This document shows, in pieces, positions 17,747 through 25,353 of a DNA stretch of 64,000 nt. The position numbers were made by a program, and so were the translations under genes. The stretch spans positions 124,001-188,000 of the forward strand of contig NZ_JADWOV010000301.1 of the NCBI RefSeq assembly GCF_015767435.1, in the 5' to 3' direction. The notes beneath the pieces are model-generated. The model was not told where the DNA came from and searched no databases. It was given only the letters and a program-made list of their open reading frames with translations. This DNA comes from Polaribacter sp. BAL334 (GTDB lineage: Bacteria; Bacteroidota; Bacteroidia; Flavobacteriales; Flavobacteriaceae). Numbering within the stretch: the first letter of the stretch is position 1; each line of letters opens with the position of its first letter.

Positions 17747-18463
17747 ATGAAAAACCTTGCTTTAATTTTAACTTTACTGATGTTCAATTTTTCAAATGCA
17801 CAAGGATTGTCTGATTTTTTTGCAAAAACAGCAGTTTTTTTAAAACAGCATGTTGATCATCATAAAGTTGCTTATAGTGTTATTCAAAAAAACAAAACTG
17901 AATTAGAGATTTTAATTCAACAAATAGCAACAACCGATTTAACGAATGAAAACGAAGAATCAAAAAAAGCATTTTTTATAAATGCCTATAATTTGATAAT
18001 GATTAAAAGTATTGTTGAAAAATATCCCGTAAAATCTCCTTTAGATATTTCAGGGGTTTTTGATAAAAATCAACACGAAATTGCAGGGATGAAATTGACA
18101 TTAAATGACTTAGAAAATAAAATGCTTCGTGCAAAATACAACGATGCTCGAATCCATTTTGTGTTGGTTTGTGGAGCAAATGGCTGTCCACCAATCACAA
18201 ATTTTGCTTATGTGCCCGAAAAATTGGAGAATCAATTAAACGAGCAAACTAAAGCTGCAATTAATAATCCATCTTTTATAAAAATAAATACTTCATCAAA
18301 AAAAATAAGTGTATCGCAAATATTTGAATGGTACAAAGATGATTTTATTACTAAAAATTCCTCTTTAATTACTTTTTTAAATGCCTATTTATCGAGTCCA
18401 ATAGACGAAAAATACAGACTATCCTATTACAATTATGATTGGTCTTTAAACGAACTAAAATGA
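17747..18463 (+). CDS. DUF547 domain-containing exported protein
   Basis: 238 residues with a signal peptide (MKNLALILTLLMFNFSNAQ). The DUF547 core is visible: KAFFINAYNLIMIKSIVEK (about 68-86), LNDLENKMLRAKYNDARIHF, the conserved VCGANGCPPI, and VSQIFEWYKDDF. DUF547 has no settled biochemical role. It is followed after 34 bases by an outer-membrane-like protein on the same strand and probably shares its transcript. Confidence 0.85.
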   Translation: MKNLALILTLLMFNFSNAQGLSDFFAKTAVFLKQHVDHHKVAYSVIQKNKTELEILIQQIATTDLTNENEESKKAFFINAYNLIMIKSIVEKYPVKSPLDISGVFDKNQHEIAGMKLTLNDLENKMLRAKYNDARIHFVLVCGANGCPPITNFAYVPEKLENQLNEQTKAAINNPSFIKINTSSKKISVSQIFEWYKDDFITKNSSLITFLNAYLSSPIDEKYRLSYYNYDWSLNELK

Positions 18464-18497
18464 TATCACAAACCACTTAAGAACAACTATTCATACA

Positions 18498-19376
18498 ATG
18501 AAAACAACAGTATTCAACCTATTTTTTGCTTTATTGCTATTCAATTTTTCTTTTTTAATTGCTCAAGATGACATTGAAACCTCAAACATTCAAACCTATA
18601 CTCCATCAAAATTGTTGGAAAAAGGAAAATGGGACATCAAATGGTTTAATAATTTATATACCCAAACCCAAGAAGAGAGCAATGGAATCACTAGAGATAT
18701 ACCAAGATCAAATTTTTTTACCACAAGTTTAGAGGTGTTTAGTGGGGCATCAGATAATAGGAAAGTTAATTTAGGGGTTATTTTAGAATTCCGTTCGAAT
18801 TCAATTGGTGGAAATAGCGCTACCAGTGTTTTTTCTTTTAAAAATAAAACAGGTGAATCAAGAACAGGATTGTCTCATTTTGCACCCTCTATAAAAATCG
18901 CACCATTTTCAGCATTACCAAGATTTTCTATGCAAAGTTCCTTTTTTATTCCTCTTTTTAAAGAAGAATCAAATCAAGGCGTTTTTTTATCAGAGAAAAG
19001 TTTTATTTGGCAAAATCGTTTTTTTTATGATTATACCTTTAAAGGAGATAAATTTCAATTTTTTTCTGAACTAAATACACGTTTATTTTTAGGGGATCAA
19101 GCAAAAGGATATGCCAACAATAGTCTTGAGTTGACACCAGGCATGTTTTTATCTTATTTTCCAACGTCAAAATTTACACTTTTAACTTTCGCTCAACATT
19201 CTCAATTGATAAAAGTTAGTAATAATTTCTCAAGAAATTTTACAGCATTGGGTTTTGGGTCAAAATATCAATTAACCAATGTGTTGAATGTAGAGGTTTT
19301 ATATAGCAATTTTGTTCGTGGAAACGATACTGGTCTTGGGCAATCATTTAATTTAGGAATGAGAGCTATTTTTTAA
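18498..19376 (+). CDS. predicted outer membrane beta-barrel protein, unknown function
   Basis: 292 residues. A signal peptide ending FLIAQ is followed by alternating hydrophobic/polar strands with aromatic ends (WDIKWFNNLYTQ, FQFFSELNTRLFLGDQ, SFNLGMRAIF), and the last residue is Phe, as in outer membrane barrels. There is no recognised catalytic motif. It is probably in one transcript with the DUF547 gene; a strong terminator follows. Confidence 0.65.
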   Translation: MKTTVFNLFFALLLFNFSFLIAQDDIETSNIQTYTPSKLLEKGKWDIKWFNNLYTQTQEESNGITRDIPRSNFFTTSLEVFSGASDNRKVNLGVILEFRSNSIGGNSATSVFSFKNKTGESRTGLSHFAPSIKIAPFSALPRFSMQSSFFIPLFKEESNQGVFLSEKSFIWQNRFFYDYTFKGDKFQFFSELNTRLFLGDQAKGYANNSLELTPGMFLSYFPTSKFTLLTFAQHSQLIKVSNNFSRNFTALGFGSKYQLTNVLNVEVLYSNFVRGNDTGLGQSFNLGMRAIF

Positions 19377-19444
19377 AAAAGGATTAATAGCCAAAAATAG
19401 TTCATCAAATAGTCGTCATCCCCCTATCGTATATGACGTTTTGA

Positions 19445-19481
19445 AAAGTTTATTGAAATTTATTTCAATAAACTTTTTTTA
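19445..19481. terminator. strong hairpin terminator between convergent genes
   Basis: AAAGTTTATTGAAA (19445-19458) and TTTCAATAAACTTT (19463-19476) form a perfect 14-bp stem with a TTTA loop and a T-run to 19480. It serves the plus-strand barrel gene and may also stop minus-strand transcription from the nitroreductase. Confidence 0.85.
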
Positions 19482-19502
19482 TTTATGAAAAACCAAAAAA
19501 AA

Positions 19503-20240
19503 TCACACCTCTTTATAAACTTCTTCAAACGGAATTCGAAAACGTTCACCATACACACCTTCTGGTTTTCTAATGCCACAAGAAACAATCATGTTTATTT
19601 CTGCGCCAAAAGGCAAACCCAACACATTTTTCACACGCCAAGTATCTGAACCTTCCATTGGACAAGTGTCATAACCCTCAGCAGCCATGGAAAGCATGAA
19701 TGTTTGTGCTGCCAAACCACAGGTTTTGTGAGCTACAATTCTCATATCACTGTTGCGAACTTCTCTGTAAATAGGTCTGAAAAATCCTACAATCATAAAA
19801 AGAATGTATTTCAAAAAACCAAAAATCCCTAAAAAATCAGCATAGGTAAATGGAATGAGCTTTCCGTAATAATTTCGAGCGACTTTTTCTCTGTTGCTTT
19901 GTTCGGATTTTGGTTTGTTTGCACCAAAATTTTTGTCTAAAAATTCCAAATTTGCTTTTGCACGTTGTTTCCATAAATCTTTTCGAGTTACAAAAACGAC
20001 CAGTTGTTGTGCGGTTCTAGCGGCATTTTGATTGAAACAGAAAGGCGCAATTTGGGCAATAATATCTTTGGAAGTGATGTGATAAAACTCCCACAATTGC
20101 ATATTACTGCTATTTGGGGCTAAACTAGCTTGTTCTAAACATTTCCTAACTATGTTTTTATCTATCGGTTTTTCTGCGTCATAAACTCTCACAGAGCGTC
20201 TGAAAAGAATTGCTTCAGATACTGTTTTTTCTTGATTCAT
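19503..20240 (-). CDS. nitroreductase family protein
   Basis: 245 residues. FMN-binding landmarks are ILFRRSVRVYD at the N-terminus and SLAPNSSNMQLWEFY; the C-terminal SMAAEGYDTCPMEGSD and LPFGAEINMIVSCG are typical of this NAD(P)H-dependent flavoprotein fold. A hydrophobic insert (FLGIFGFLKYILFMIVGFF, about 133-151) is unusual for a soluble nitroreductase and could touch the membrane. It lies 52 bases downstream of the AlkB gene and could supply or use electrons in the same process; that link is inference. Confidence 0.85.
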   Translation of the reverse strand: MNQEKTVSEAILFRRSVRVYDAEKPIDKNIVRKCLEQASLAPNSSNMQLWEFYHITSKDIIAQIAPFCFNQNAARTAQQLVVFVTRKDLWKQRAKANLEFLDKNFGANKPKSEQSNREKVARNYYGKLIPFTYADFLGIFGFLKYILFMIVGFFRPIYREVRNSDMRIVAHKTCGLAAQTFMLSMAAEGYDTCPMEGSDTWRVKNVLGLPFGAEINMIVSCGIRKPEGVYGERFRIPFEEVYKEV

Positions 20241-20292
20241 CCTTTATTTTATTTTTTATTCAATATTTTTTCTAATTGCTAATTGCTAATAG

Positions 20293-21318
20293 CTATTGGC
20301 TAATTCGTTTATTCATCACCCAAAACCACAATGGTGGAAAAATGGACAACAACATCATCCCAGGATAACCTGTTGGCATTTGTGGACTTTCGGGCAAACT
20401 TTTCAACAATTGATAATGTTTGCTGCCATTGTAATGATGGTCTGAATGACGAGATAAATTGAATAATAATAGTTGTCCAATTTGATGATCAGAATTCCAA
20501 GAATGATTTCTTTTTACCTTTTCATACCTGCCATGTTCATTTTTGGTTCTCAATAAACCATAATGTTCAATATAATTCACGGTTTCTAACAAAATAATTC
20601 CTGATACTGCAGCAGCAATAAAGTATAGCAAGACAAATTTTCCGAAGAAAATGAAAATCAAACTCAGGAAAATGAGATTGCAAATCGTATAAATTACCAT
20701 TCTGTTTTGTGGATGCAACCAATGACGATTTTCTTGACGCATTCTGTTGTTTTCCAGTTTCCATGCTTGTGCATAACTTGAAAAATGAGAGCGAATCCAA
20801 AAAGTATATAAAAGTTCGTTTTTTCTTGCAGTTGCAGCATCTTCAGGAGTGGCAACATTGTAATGATGACCTCCATTGTGATAGGGTAAAAAGTGAGTAT
20901 TGAGTGATGTTAATAATAAAATTTCACCAATAAATTCGTCAAAACGATTGTTTCTATGCCCCAATTCATGCCCAACATTAATGCCTAAAACACCACACAT
21001 GATGCCCATTCCAAAAATTCTTCCAACCAATTCAGACGTAGTTAATGGCTCTTGAACTGCGTTGAAAAACAGCCATAAAAAAACAATTTGTATGGGTAAT
21101 GTTAGATATAAAAGATAGGTATACAGTTTGTTTTCTTTTTCAATTTCCTCTTCTTCTTTGCTGAAATTATTGCTATTTGGGCTGATAAAAAACTCCAAAA
21201 GAGGAACAAATCCAAAAAAAACAATAGCTGGTAAATGTGTCATCCATCCATAATTGGTAAATGAAATCCAAACTACGACTGGTAAAATCAACACTGAAAA
21301 ATATTTTAATGCCTTCAT
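20293..21318 (-). CDS. AlkB-type alkane 1-monooxygenase family membrane hydroxylase
   Basis: 341 residues with about six hydrophobic helices. The diiron histidine boxes are HELGHR (117-122), HNGGHH (147-152), NYIEHYGL (about 252) and RHSDHH (about 283), followed by KHYQLL and MPTGYPGM, the standard order of AlkB. It hydroxylates terminal carbons of alkanes or other lipid chains at the inner membrane. No rubredoxin gene is adjacent, so the electron donor must be elsewhere. The second box reads YHNGGHH rather than the EHxxGHH of classic AlkB. Confidence 0.85.
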   Translation of the reverse strand: MKALKYFSVLILPVVVWISFTNYGWMTHLPAIVFFGFVPLLEFFISPNSNNFSKEEEEIEKENKLYTYLLYLTLPIQIVFLWLFFNAVQEPLTTSELVGRIFGMGIMCGVLGINVGHELGHRNNRFDEFIGEILLLTSLNTHFLPYHNGGHHYNVATPEDAATARKNELLYTFWIRSHFSSYAQAWKLENNRMRQENRHWLHPQNRMVIYTICNLIFLSLIFIFFGKFVLLYFIAAAVSGIILLETVNYIEHYGLLRTKNEHGRYEKVKRNHSWNSDHQIGQLLLFNLSRHSDHHYNGSKHYQLLKSLPESPQMPTGYPGMMLLSIFPPLWFWVMNKRISQ

Positions 21319-21349
21319 AATCTTTAAAAAATGATTCTAAAGATACAGA

Positions 21350-22036
21350 TTAGTTGCATTCATTCCAAATTGCATCAGTTGGAGTTGGTGCAATCAATGA
21401 AATCAATTCTTTGGAAACAGGATGTTCAAATTCAATTTTTCGTGCATGCAAATGAATACTTGCGTCTTTATTAGATCTTGGAAAACCATATTTTAAATCG
21501 CCTTTGATAGGAAATCCAATGGCAGCTAACTGCGAACGAATTTGATGATGTCTGCCAGTTTCCAAATCAATTTCCAACAAAGAATAATTGTCTAATTTTT
21601 TCAATAATTGATAATGTAAAATGGCTTTTTTTGAACCTTCCACTTCTTTATTGTAAACGGCTGCTTTATTGTTAGTGGGATTTTTTTTCAAATAATGAAC
21701 TAAGGAGTCTTTCTCTTTTTCAGGATGATTTTTGACAATTGCCCAATAGGTTTTTTTGATTTTTTTATCGCGCAACATTTTGTTCAATCGCTCTAAAGAT
21801 TTGGATGTTTTTGCAAAAATAATCACGCCAGATGTTGGTCTATCCAAACGATGCACCACACCCAAAAAAACATTGCCTTCTTTCTGATATTTGTCTTTCA
21901 AATATGTTTTGACAACTTCACTCAAAGGAATATCACCCGTTTTGTCACCTTGAGTAATATCTCCAGCTCTTTTATTGACAATGATGATGTGATTGTCTTC
22001 AAAAAGCACTGAAAGGTTATCTTTGGTAGAATGCAT
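21350..22036 (-). CDS. RluA family pseudouridine synthase
   Basis: 228 residues. The catalytic segment VVHRLDRPTSGVIIFAK carries the RluA-family Asp in HRLD; ETGRHHQIRSQLAAIG and the NKRAGD entry motif are also present. No N-terminal S4 domain is seen, so it is the short single-domain form that modifies rRNA or tRNA uridines; the exact site cannot be told. It starts 6 bases after the engB stop. Confidence 0.88.
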   Translation of the reverse strand: MHSTKDNLSVLFEDNHIIIVNKRAGDITQGDKTGDIPLSEVVKTYLKDKYQKEGNVFLGVVHRLDRPTSGVIIFAKTSKSLERLNKMLRDKKIKKTYWAIVKNHPEKEKDSLVHYLKKNPTNNKAAVYNKEVEGSKKAILHYQLLKKLDNYSLLEIDLETGRHHQIRSQLAAIGFPIKGDLKYGFPRSNKDASIHLHARKIEFEHPVSKELISLIAPTPTDAIWNECN

Positions 22037-22042
22037 TTTCGC

Positions 22043-22654
22043 TTATTTTGACTCTTTTTCCATGTTTTTATTGATACTGTCAATAAAATCTAGAAATTCT
22101 TTTCTGCCCAATCCAGTTTCAGAAGAAGTTATAAACGAAGTTGGCAAAGGTTCCCAAGTATTCAGTAATTCTTTTTTATAGGAAGTAAGTTGCTTGTCAA
22201 GTTTGGTGCTACTTAACTTGTCCGATTTTGTAAAAACAATGCAAAAAGGCACTTGAATTTCTCCTAGAAATTGCATGAATTCCAAGTCGATTTTTTGAGG
22301 ATCATGTCTGGAATCAATCAAGACAAAAGTACAAACCAATTGCTCTCTTTCTCTAAAGTAATTTTCAATAAAATATTGAAAAATAGTCCGCTTTTTCTTG
22401 GAAGTTTGCGCATAACCATAGCCTGGTAAATCTACCAAAAACCATTCATCATTGATTTTAAAATGATTGATTAATTGCGTTTTCCCTGGTTTTCCTGATG
22501 TTTTTGCCAAGTCTTTACGCTCCATAAGCATGTTTATCAAAGAAGATTTCCCAACATTGGAACGCCCAATAAAAGCGTATTCGGGAATTCGTTCTTTAGG
22601 AGCATTGATGACATTGCTGTTGCTCATCACAAATTCAGCAGATTTTATTTTCAA
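22043..22654 (-). CDS. engB: ribosome biogenesis GTP-binding protein EngB (YsxC/YihA)
   Basis: 203 residues. GTPase motifs are G1 GRSNVGKSS (about 31-39), G3 DLPGYGYA, and G4 [15 protein letters not shown] is the usual switch I region. It is needed for assembly of the large ribosomal subunit. It lies in a minus-strand run: hydrolase, engB, rluA-like, alkB, nitroreductase, with small gaps. Confidence 0.95.
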   Translation of the reverse strand: MKIKSAEFVMSNSNVINAPKERIPEYAFIGRSNVGKSSLINMLMERKDLAKTSGKPGKTQLINHFKINDEWFLVDLPGYGYAQTSKKKRTIFQYFIENYFREREQLVCTFVLIDSRHDPQKIDLEFMQFLGEIQVPFCIVFTKSDKLSSTKLDKQLTSYKKELLNTWEPLPTSFITSSETGLGRKEFLDFIDSINKNMEKESK

Positions 22655-22671
22655 AACGGGAAGTTTTAGGT

Positions 22672-22696
22672 TACTTTTTTTATTACAAAAAAGTAA
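22672..22696 (-). other. AT hairpin between hydrolase and engB
   Basis: TTACTTTTTT (22672-22681) and AAAAAAGTAA (22687-22696) form a perfect 10-bp stem. Read on the minus strand it follows the hydrolase stop immediately. It may partly terminate the hydrolase transcript, but GC pairs are few. Confidence 0.4.
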
Positions 22697-23461
22697 TTAT
22701 ATGTTTTTAACTTTTAGCCAATCATGGAGAAACGTATTGAATTCTTCAGGTTTTTCCATCATGGCAGCATGACCACATTCGTCAATCCAAAATAATTCGG
22801 CATCAGGTAATAATTTTTGAAAATCAATGGCAACTTCAGGTGGAGTAACGGCATCTTGTTTTCCCCAAATAATGCAAGTTGGCTGTTTCATTTCAGGCAA
22901 ATCATTGGCCATGTTGTGACGAATAGCACTTTTTGCAATTGCTAAGGTTTTTAAAACGGTATTTCTGTTGTTTACAATTGCATAAACACCATCAACCATT
23001 TCTTTGGTAGCAACCTCAGGATTGTAGAAAACAGCTCTTGCTTTTTGCTCAATATATTCATAGTTTCCTCTTTTAGGAAAACTGTCACCCATTGCTTTTT
23101 CATACAAACCAGAACTTCCTGTAAGCACTAAAGCGGTTACTTTTCCTTTGTAATGTTTGGTAAAATAAAGTGCAATGTGACCACCTAAAGAGTTTCCTAA
23201 AAGAATGGCTTTGTCAATTTTTTTGTGAGCCATAAAATCTTTTAAAAACAGTGCTAAATTTTTCACATTCGTCTTTAAAAGCGGAAGAGAGTATAAAGGT
23301 AATTCAGGTATCAAAACCTTATAACCACTGTTTGAAAAATAATTAAAAGTAGCTTCAAAATTACTTAAAGCACCCATTAATCCGTGTAAAACAATGATTG
23401 CAGGTCCCTCTCCAGCTTCTGCATATGTAAACTTTCCTTCAGTTTTTAACTTGTCAGTCAT
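22697..23461 (-). CDS. alpha/beta hydrolase
   Basis: 254 residues. The fold is shown by VLHGLMGALSNFE (oxyanion region), the nucleophile elbow GNSLGGH, the acid Asp in WGKQDAVTPP, and the catalytic His in ECGHAAMMEKPEEF. It is a cytoplasmic hydrolase of unknown substrate; the family is very broad. It is first in a minus-strand gene run, has its own -7 box, and is divergent from mraZ. Confidence 0.9.
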   Translation of the reverse strand: MTDKLKTEGKFTYAEAGEGPAIIVLHGLMGALSNFEATFNYFSNSGYKVLIPELPLYSLPLLKTNVKNLALFLKDFMAHKKIDKAILLGNSLGGHIALYFTKHYKGKVTALVLTGSSGLYEKAMGDSFPKRGNYEYIEQKARAVFYNPEVATKEMVDGVYAIVNNRNTVLKTLAIAKSAIRHNMANDLPEMKQPTCIIWGKQDAVTPPEVAIDFQKLLPDAELFWIDECGHAAMMEKPEEFNTFLHDWLKVKNI

Positions 23462-23487
23462 TGAGTTTAGTTTGGTTTCACTTTTCG

Positions 23488-23495
23488 CAAATGTA
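23488..23495 (-). promoter_or_regulatory. Bacteroidota -7 box for the hydrolase-engB run
   Basis: CAAATGTA on the plus strand reads TACATTTG on the minus strand, 27 bases upstream of the hydrolase start. Confidence 0.5.
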
Positions 23496-23557
23496 GGTTT
23501 TTTTTATTACATAGAAAGTCTTTTTGCATTTCACTAATCAAGGTTTTTAACAAGGTA

Positions 23558-23584
23558 AAAATACCCCAAAATAAAGGGTATTTT
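23558..23584. other. inverted repeat between divergent promoters upstream of mraZ
   Basis: AAAATACCC (23558-23566) and GGGTATTTT (23576-23584) are perfect complements with a 9-base loop. No gene ends here, so it is more likely a protein site or structural element than a terminator. It lies 17 bases upstream of the MraZ repeats. Confidence 0.45.
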
Positions 23585-23600
23585 AATTATTTATTAACAA

Positions 23601-23630
23601 TGTGGTAAAAAGTGGTAAAAAGTGGTAAAA
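23601..23630 (+). promoter_or_regulatory. MraZ-type operator: three 10-bp direct repeats
   Basis: Three consecutive copies of (A/T)GTGGTAAAA, exactly 10 bases apart, lie just upstream of the mraZ -7 box. MraZ is known to bind short direct repeats with a TGG core spaced by about 10 bases in front of its own operon, so autoregulation of the dcw operon is the natural reading. Confidence 0.8.
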
Positions 23631-23636
23631 TTTATC

Positions 23637-23644
23637 TATTTTTG
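23637..23644 (+). promoter_or_regulatory. -7 box of the mraZ/dcw promoter
   Basis: TATTTTTG matches TAnnTTTG and ends 20 bases before the mraZ GTG. The position where a TTTG box is expected is occupied by the MraZ repeats. Confidence 0.65.
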
Positions 23645-23664
23645 ATGTTAAATTATTTTTTTAC

Positions 23665-24132
23665 GTGATACATTTTACAGGAACATATGAATGCAAGGCA
23701 GAAGCTAAAGGAAGAGTGATGATTTCATCCGCTTTCAAAAAGCAATTAATGCCGTTTTCTGAAGATGGTTTTGTAATCAAAAGAGCTGTTTTTCAGCCTT
23801 GTTTGGAATTGTACACGATGAATGAATGGAATTTGATGATGGAAAAAATCAGCAAATTGAATCGATTTGTGAAAAAAAATAACGATTTCATCCGAAGATT
23901 TACTGCAGGCGTTAAAGTTGTAGAAATGGATGCTACAGGTCGAATTTTGATTCCGAAAGAATTGTGTGATTTTGCCAATATTAAGAAAGATGTGGTAATG
24001 GCGTCTTCAATTAATATAATTGAGATTTGGGATAAAAATAACTATGAAAAAGCCATTGATGAAGCTGCAAATAATTTTGCTGATTTGGCTGAGGAAGTAA
24101 TGGGAAATACAATTTCAGATGAGTTATCATAA
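23665..24132 (+). CDS. mraZ: transcriptional regulator / division-cell wall protein MraZ
   Basis: 155 residues from a GTG at 23665; the first residues (IHFTGTYECKAEAKGR) match the family start, and no ATG fits. Two SpoVT/AbrB-like repeats are visible, each with a GR core: AKGRVMISSAFKKQL (N) and ATGRILIPKELCDFA (C). MraZ forms a ring and represses its own operon through the repeats at 23601-23630. It overlaps rsmH by 14 bases. Confidence 0.95.
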   Translation: MIHFTGTYECKAEAKGRVMISSAFKKQLMPFSEDGFVIKRAVFQPCLELYTMNEWNLMMEKISKLNRFVKKNNDFIRRFTAGVKVVEMDATGRILIPKELCDFANIKKDVVMASSINIIEIWDKNNYEKAIDEAANNFADLAEEVMGNTISDELS

Positions 24133-25018
24133 TCCAGTTTTATTGCACGAAAGCGTCAATGCTTTAGCTATCAAAAAAGACGGCATTTATGTAGATCTTA
24201 CTTTTGGTGGAGGTGGACATTCTAGAGAGATTTTGAATCAATTGGGTGTAAACGGAAAATTAGTTGCTTTTGATCAAGATGCAGATGCGTTGCAAAACAA
24301 GATTGATGATGAGCGTTTTGTATTGATTGCAGAAAATTTCAGATTCATTTCGCGCTATTTACGATTTTATGGTATTAAAAAAGTAGATGGAATTTTGGCA
24401 GATTTAGGAGTCTCATCTCATCAATTTGATGAAGCGTCAAGAGGTTTTTCAACTCGTTTTGATGGTGAATTGGACATGAGAATGAATCAGAAATCGAAAA
24501 TATCTGCAAAACATATCATCAATAAATATCCTGAAGAGAAACTTTCTGAAATATTGTTTTTGTATGGCGAATTGAGAAATGCGAAAAGCATCGCAAAAAC
24601 CATTGTAGAAGAGCGTCAAAAGGAAAAAATTGATACCAGTTTTCAATTAAAAAAAGTGCTGGAAAAGTATTTGCCAAAAGCAAAAGAACATAAAATATTG
24701 GCGCAAATCTATCAAGCTTTTCGAATTGAAGTGAATGAAGAATTGGAGGCATTGAAAGAATTATTGATTCAGACTCCTAATTTACTGAATGAAAACGGAC
24801 GTTTAAGCATCATTTCTTATCATTCTTTAGAGGATAGATTGGTCAAAAGATTTATAAGTACAGGCTTGTTTACAGGAGAATTGGAAAAAGATATTTTTGG
24901 AAACACTAATGAGCCATTGAAAAAAGTGGGAAAATTAATTGTTCCTTCATTCGCTGAGATCAAGCAAAATAATAGAGCAAGAAGTGCGAAATTGAGAATT
25001 GCAACCTTGAAAAAGTAA
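24119..25018 (+). CDS. rsmH: 16S rRNA (cytosine(1402)-N4)-methyltransferase RsmH
   Basis: 299 residues. The N-terminal YHNPVLLHESV, the SAM site VDLTFGGGGHSREIL, ADLGVSSHQFDE, GFSTRFDGELDMRMN, and the C-terminal ISYHSLEDRLVKRF are diagnostic of RsmH (MraW). It methylates N4 of C1402 in the decoding centre. It begins within the end of mraZ, so translation is likely coupled. Confidence 0.97.
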   Translation: MSYHNPVLLHESVNALAIKKDGIYVDLTFGGGGHSREILNQLGVNGKLVAFDQDADALQNKIDDERFVLIAENFRFISRYLRFYGIKKVDGILADLGVSSHQFDEASRGFSTRFDGELDMRMNQKSKISAKHIINKYPEEKLSEILFLYGELRNAKSIAKTIVEERQKEKIDTSFQLKKVLEKYLPKAKEHKILAQIYQAFRIEVNEELEALKELLIQTPNLLNENGRLSIISYHSLEDRLVKRFISTGLFTGELEKDIFGNTNEPLKKVGKLIVPSFAEIKQNNRARSAKLRIATLKK

Positions 25019-25021
25019 AAC

Positions 25022-25348
25022 ATGGAAACCAAAAGAAAAAATATTTACGATTTTCTACGTGGAAGTTTTTTGACAGATGAGTCTTCTTTCAAAAATTGGC
25101 GCATCATCATTTTTGTGGTTGTGTTGTTATTAATTATGATTTCAAGTGCACATAGTATTGATAAAAAAGGAATTAAAATTTCTGAACTCAATAAAAAGAA
25201 ACGAGAATTAAGGGCAGAACATATTGATATAGGAACCATTTTAATGCGAACAAAAATGGAATCAACAATCAGGGAAAAAGCGATAAAAATTGGTTTAAAG
25301 CCTTCAGAAACTCCTCCAAAAAAAATAAAAATAACAGTTAAAAAATAA
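25022..25348 (+). CDS. ftsL: FtsL-like cell division protein
   Basis: 108 residues: a cytoplasmic N-terminus, one transmembrane segment (about 27-42, IIIFVVVLLLIMISSA), then a periplasmic Lys/Glu-rich helix (KKGIKISELNKKKRELRAEHIDIG) expected to form the FtsL/FtsB/FtsQ coiled coil. Sequence similarity to FtsL is weak in this phylum, so the call rests mainly on topology, length and its place between rsmH and ftsI. Confidence 0.8.
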   Translation: METKRKNIYDFLRGSFLTDESSFKNWRIIIFVVVLLLIMISSAHSIDKKGIKISELNKKKRELRAEHIDIGTILMRTKMESTIREKAIKIGLKPSETPPKKIKITVKK

Positions 25349-25353
25349 AACCA

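Noticed and set aside
23601..23630. Three 10-bp repeats as a CRISPR array
   Set aside because: No spacers and repeats are too short; the position before mraZ explains them as MraZ sites.
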